DNA of 64,000 nt from Trogon surrucura (Eukaryota > Chordata > Aves > Trogoniformes > Trogonidae): the NCBI GenBank assembly GCA_020746105.1, contig CM036627.1, positions 1,736,001 through 1,800,000 on the forward strand, written 5' to 3'. Numbering within the stretch: the first letter of the stretch is position 1; each line of letters begins with the position of its first letter. Shown here piece after piece: positions 63,572 through 64,000 of this stretch. The notes beneath the pieces were generated by a model, which was not told where the DNA came from, made no database searches, and saw nothing but the letters and a program-made list of their open reading frames with translations. The translations under genes were made by a program, and so were the position numbers.

Positions 63572-64000
63572 TCACCAAATGATCTGGATTCTAACTATTT
63601 AAAAAAATGTGCTTTCTGCTTCTGACGTGATTTTCCCTCCCTCCTTGTACTAATGAGTTAAAGTGTGTTGTAGTCCCCTTTGCGGAGCCTCCCGGATGGG
63701 AAAGAAGGAATTGCCATTGACCTAAAGCCCTGTGTCGGGCTCTGGAGGGCAACCTGGCAACCTACACTCTTACCCTGCCTTCTTTACTTACTTCTCCAAG
63801 GAGTTCTCAGCAATTTATGCCTGAAAGCAAAGCTGAGGTGGTTCGGTAGGTGCTAGACGTGCTTGGTCTAGCTGTGCAATTCGGAGGGTTCTGCTCTTCA
63901 TATATTCAATTTAAGAAAACCAGAAGTAAAACTCAGCTTTATGCTTTGATAGCAAACGGTGGAGTCCTCCCTGCCCTGGGCACTTACAGTGTTTTCAAAG

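Overview
This window is vertebrate, almost certainly bird, nuclear DNA lying inside one very long gene. Two short, well-spliced coding exons on the + strand (33146-33219 and 47257-47359) encode consecutive peptides that match the N-terminal part of TCF12 (HEB), a class I bHLH E-protein transcription factor. The peptides include [20 protein letters not shown] and [20 protein letters not shown], and the codon phase is continuous across the splice. All other sequence is intronic: at least 33.1 kb of the upstream intron, a complete 14.0-kb intron, and at least 16.6 kb of the downstream intron. The TCF12 start exon, the AD2 region and the bHLH domain lie outside the window.

The bird assignment rests on two 5'-truncated CR1 LINE 3' ends, both antisense to TCF12 (3816-4084 and about 23603-24400). 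They carry the typical CR1 ORF2 C-terminus, and the second ends in three copies of the CR1 8-bp terminal repeat. They differ at only about 6 of 269 shared positions, so this subfamily was active fairly recently. The species cannot be named from the sequence.

Layout: 1-33145 is AT-rich intron with T-tracts, a few microsatellites, both CR1 copies, and short CpG-rich patches near 14.0, 21.5 and 29.9 kb. At 33146-33219 is the first exon, preceded by an imperfect 29-bp tandem duplication and a second usable AG acceptor. The 14-kb intron 33220-47256 holds two unannotated exon-like segments: 36842-36910 (69 bp, phase 0-0, open) and 43677-43738 (62 bp, would shift the frame). At 47257-47359 is the second exon, with a perfect GTAAGT donor. 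The interval 47360-64000 is intron with a strongly CpG-rich block at about 53858-54130 that contains five E-boxes of the type E proteins bind. That block is the best candidate in the window for an internal TCF12 promoter or an autoregulatory element.

I found no rRNA, tRNA, CRISPR array or second protein-coding gene. Apart from the CR1 remnant, the long open frames have no recognisable domains and look like chance. The most useful leads are the candidate cassette exon, the intronic CpG block with E-boxes, and the alternative acceptor that would introduce an immediate stop.
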